From an uncultured Ectothiorhodospiraceae bacterium (GTDB taxonomy: Bacteria > Pseudomonadota > Gammaproteobacteria > UBA9214), in contig CAMYKJ010000090.1 in assembly GCA_947258945.1 (NCBI GenBank), forward strand, positions 1 to 6,614: a stretch of DNA of 6,614 nt, written 5' to 3'. The notes under the pieces were generated by a model. That model made no database searches and was not told the origin of the DNA. It was given only the letters and a program-made list of their open reading frames with translations. Shown here piece after piece: positions 4,772 through 6,614 of the stretch. Numbering within the stretch: position 1 is the first letter of the stretch; each line of letters opens with the position of its first letter. Made by a program: the position numbers and the translations under genes.

Positions 4772-4789
4772 GTAGACACTGTCAACATT
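4769..4789. promoter_or_regulatory. near-perfect 21-bp palindrome, probable TetR-family operator
   Basis: Half-sites AATGT-A-GACA and TGTC-A-ACATT are mirror complements around a central C at 4779; only the A/A pair at 4774/4784 breaks the symmetry. It ends 19 bases before the tetR start codon. Size, symmetry and place fit an operator for the adjacent regulator, which would then repress itself. Confidence 0.65.
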
Positions 4790-4808
4790 CGATCGTATCC
4801 TGTGACCC

Positions 4809-5426
4809 ATGCCCAATGATTCGACCACTGACGGGTACCATCACGGGGATCTGCGAAACGCGCTGCTGTCTGCTGCAGAGGGCCTGTTAGTTCAACACGG
4901 GACTGGCGGCTTGAGTCTGCGCGAGGTCGCCCGGGTGGCCGGCGTCAGTCACACCGCCCCGTATCGTCACTTCAGGGACAAGGCCGCGTTGCTGCAGGCC
5001 CTGGCCCGGCGTGGCTTCGAGCGACTGCACGCGGCCATGACGGACGCCGCGGCCAATGTACCGCACGGACCGGAACAGCAACTCGTCGCGGCCGGCATCG
5101 CCTACGTGCAGCTGGCCGTGAACCATGCCGAGATCACGCAGCTGATGTTCGGCGGCACGCTGGATCCCGCGGCTGACGCGGCAGGTGACACGCCGGGCAG
5201 GGATGCCTTTGCCGCGCTGCAGACGATCATCGAGTCGGGCATACAGGCCGGTGTGTTTCGTCAGCGCGCGTCGCGCGAACTGGCGTTGGTGGCCTGGACC
5301 AGTATGCATGGACTGGCGATGCTGATGACTGCCGGCCTGCTGGAAGTCGATACCGATAATCCTGCCGCACTTGACCAGCTGGTCGGTTCGGTTGCGAGCA
5401 ACGTGATCTACGGCATCGCGCGCTGA
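4809..5426 (+). CDS. TetR/AcrR-family transcriptional regulator with WHG-type C-terminal domain
   Basis: A 205-residue protein. The N-terminal DNA-binding domain starts with YHHGDLRNALLSAAEGLL (10-27), then the helix-turn-helix LSLREVARVAGVSHTAPYRHF (residues 35-55) and the linking helix KAALLQALARRGF. This YHHGDLR type of TetR usually carries a WHG ligand-binding domain, seen here as AWTSMHGLAMLMTAG (163-175). Such proteins are usually dimeric repressors released by a small ligand; the ligand cannot be predicted. The ATG at 4809 fits the family start, though no ribosome site is visible before it. A 21-bp palindrome 19 bases upstream suggests autoregulation. No transporter or enzyme gene is paired with it here, so other targets are unknown. 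Confidence 0.92.
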   Translation: MPNDSTTDGYHHGDLRNALLSAAEGLLVQHGTGGLSLREVARVAGVSHTAPYRHFRDKAALLQALARRGFERLHAAMTDAAANVPHGPEQQLVAAGIAYVQLAVNHAEITQLMFGGTLDPAADAAGDTPGRDAFAALQTIIESGIQAGVFRQRASRELALVAWTSMHGLAMLMTAGLLEVDTDNPAALDQLVGSVASNVIYGIAR

Positions 5427-5457
5427 GGGCGTTCCCGCCTATAGCCGGTCCCTGCAG

Positions 5458-5466
5458 TGTGATAAT
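5458..5466 (+). promoter_or_regulatory. extended -10 promoter candidate for birA-coaX
   Basis: TGTGATAAT fits the extended -10 pattern TG-n-TATAAT with one mismatch. It lies 31 bases after the tetR stop and about 115 bases before the birA ATG. No good -35 is visible, as is common for extended -10 promoters. The birA leader would be about 110 bases long. Confidence 0.4.
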
Positions 5467-5573
5467 CTCTGCACCCATGCTGAAGCCAACCGGATCGCAT
5501 GCCGCCTGTCCACGGGCGTCCTGCGTGTGCCTGCCTGTGAATGACAGCAAGCCGGCTGTCCTGCCATCTGGCC

Positions 5574-5580
5574 GGGGTGA
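5574..5580 (+). promoter_or_regulatory. birA: ribosome binding site that decides the birA start
   Basis: GGGGTGA sits 2 bases before the ATG at 5583. Paired with the 3' end of 16S rRNA, this places the start at a normal distance. The in-frame upstream ATG at 5541 has no comparable site. Confidence 0.55.
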
Positions 5581-5582
5581 AC

Positions 5583-6563
5583 ATGCAATTGCGTAACCGC
5601 CTGCTGCAGCGCCTGTCTGATGGCGAGTTTCATTCCGGTGAGGCGCTGGGTGCGTCACTGGGCATCAGCCGAATGGCCGTGTGGAAACACCTGCGCGGTC
5701 TGCGCGAGGCCGGTCTCGACTTCGAGGTCGTGCGCGGCAAGGGCTATCGGCTGTCGCGTCCGCGCGAACTGCTCGATGCCGGGCAGGTCCTGTCGGCGGT
5801 CCGTCCGGCAACCCGTGCGGCGCTCGGCCAGATCGACGTGTTTCACCAGCTGGATTCGACCAGCAACTGGTTGCGGGAACAGGCGCTGGCGGGCGCGGAC
5901 TCCGGCTCGGTTTGCATGGCTGAAATGCAACACAGCGGGCGTGGCCGGCATGGTCGTCAATGGGTGTCTCCCTTCGCGGCGAATCTCTACCTGTCGTTGC
6001 TCTGGCGCACCGAGGCCGGCGCCGCAGCGCTGGGCGGGCTGAGCCTGGTGACGGGCATCGGACTGATGCGCTGCCTGCGCGGGATGGGTATCCAGCAGGC
6101 CGGCCTGAAGTGGCCGAATGACATACTGGTCGACGGCGCGAAACTCGCCGGGATCCTGATCGACGTGACCGGAGAGGTCGGCGGGGATTGCGCGGTCGTG
6201 ATCGGGATCGGCATCAATGTCGACATGCCGCCGCCAGCGGCAGCGGGGATCGGGCGGGAATGGACGGACCTGTGTGCCGTCACGGGCGGTGACAGCCCGT
6301 CGCGCAACCGCCTGGCCGCCACCTTGCTGGACGAACTGTTGCCTGCGCTGGATGCATTCGAGTCCGGCGGTCTCGGTCCGTTTATGGACGAATGGCGTGA
6401 ACATGATGTGCTGGCCGGTCAGCCGATCGACCTGCTGTTGCCGGACCGGACCGTCAGCGGACGGGCCTGCGGGATCGACGACGGGGGCGCGCTGCTCATG
6501 GATACCGCGGCGGGCCGCAAGCGCTTTGCGGCCGGGGAGGCCAGCCTGCGGGTGGTCACATGA
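5583..6563 (+). CDS. birA: bifunctional biotin-[acetyl-CoA-carboxylase] ligase / biotin operon repressor BirA
   Basis: BirA makes biotinyl-AMP and transfers biotin to the carrier protein of acetyl-CoA carboxylase. This copy has the N-terminal winged helix (residues 5-58: DGEFHSGEALG, ISRMAVWKHLRGL, GKGYRL), so it may also repress biotin genes. The ligase core follows: DSTSNWL (91-97), the biotinyl-AMP loop GRGRHGRQW (119-127), SPFAANLYLSLLW, KWPND (176-180), KLAGIL with Lys187, and VIGIGINV (206-213). The C-terminal SH3-like domain covers about 275-326. Starting at 5583 gives 326 residues, close to the 321 of E. coli BirA, and a start alignable with it; the ATG at 5541 would add 14 unneeded residues. 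The stop overlaps the coaX start (ATGA), so the two are translationally coupled. Confidence 0.95.
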   Translation: MQLRNRLLQRLSDGEFHSGEALGASLGISRMAVWKHLRGLREAGLDFEVVRGKGYRLSRPRELLDAGQVLSAVRPATRAALGQIDVFHQLDSTSNWLREQALAGADSGSVCMAEMQHSGRGRHGRQWVSPFAANLYLSLLWRTEAGAAALGGLSLVTGIGLMRCLRGMGIQQAGLKWPNDILVDGAKLAGILIDVTGEVGGDCAVVIGIGINVDMPPPAAAGIGREWTDLCAVTGGDSPSRNRLAATLLDELLPALDAFESGGLGPFMDEWREHDVLAGQPIDLLLPDRTVSGRACGIDDGGALLMDTAAGRKRFAAGEASLRVVT

Positions 6564-6614
6564 AACTGTTGCTGGATGTCGGCAACACGGCCGTGAAATG
6601 GGCGGCCGCCGAGT
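6560..6614 (+). CDS. coaX: type III pantothenate kinase CoaX, N-terminal fragment (cut by window end)
   Basis: Eighteen codons are visible, MKLLLDVGNTAVKWAAAE. The Asp-x-Gly-Asn-Thr motif at 6-10 is the phosphate-binding motif of the ASKHA-fold type III pantothenate kinases, which phosphorylate pantothenate in the first step of CoA synthesis. The ATG overlaps the birA TGA by one ATGA, and birA-coaX is a well-known gene order in gammaproteobacteria and other proteobacteria. The rest lies beyond 6614. Confidence 0.88.
   Translation, partial: MKLLLDVGNTAVKWAAAE

Noticed and set aside
5655..6404. 249-codon open frame on the minus strand
   Set aside because: Antisense shadow of birA, caused by high GC codon use; birA has full motif support.

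Overview
The window looks like ordinary chromosomal DNA from a GC-rich gammaproteobacterium. The clues are a fused Nudix/ThiE-like protein, a full-length BirA overlapping a type III pantothenate kinase (coaX), a Gly-Cys-Phe-Trp type MsrA, and a family of GGGGTCAG inverted repeats of the kind usually linked to RAYT transposases. No rRNA, tRNA, CRISPR array, intact insertion sequence or phage gene was seen.

Layout: (1) 2-478 (+) is the 3' end of a SulP-type anion transporter gene (STAS domain). It converges on (2) 536-781 (-), a small lipoprotein of unknown function, and (3) 878-2041 (-), a 387-residue protein whose Cys-x-Asp-Glu, His and Cys-Cys-Gly motifs resemble the LCIB/LCIC-type beta-carbonic anhydrases. 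(4) 2042-2499 is a gene-free stretch of about 460 bases packed with inverted repeats. (5) 2500-3441 (-) is the Nudix/ThiE-like fusion, and just upstream of it 3501-3809 (-) is a conserved-looking 102-residue hypothetical gene, apparently transcribed from a promoter that would give a leaderless mRNA. (6) Divergent to these, 3896-4591 (+) is msrA, whose 3' end is put out of frame by a perfect 7-bp tandem duplication. (7) 4592-4808 holds structured DNA, an AT-rich tract and a near-perfect 21-bp palindrome in front of (8) 4809-5426 (+), a TetR-family regulator. (9) 5583-6563 (+) is birA, translationally coupled to (10) coaX, cut by the window end.

How the genes may work together: a SulP transporter (some carry bicarbonate) next to an LCIB-like carbonic anhydrase suggests inorganic-carbon handling, but the transporter substrate and the enzyme assignment are inferred, and the genes are convergent rather than in one operon. 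MsrA and a MutT-like Nudix domain both fit oxidative-damage repair and share a divergent promoter region. BirA and CoaX form a cofactor (biotin/CoA) pair. The strongest single observation is the frameshift of msrA, which removes both resolving cysteines from the reading frame. Next come the palindromic TetR operator candidate and the repeat family with compensatory arm changes.
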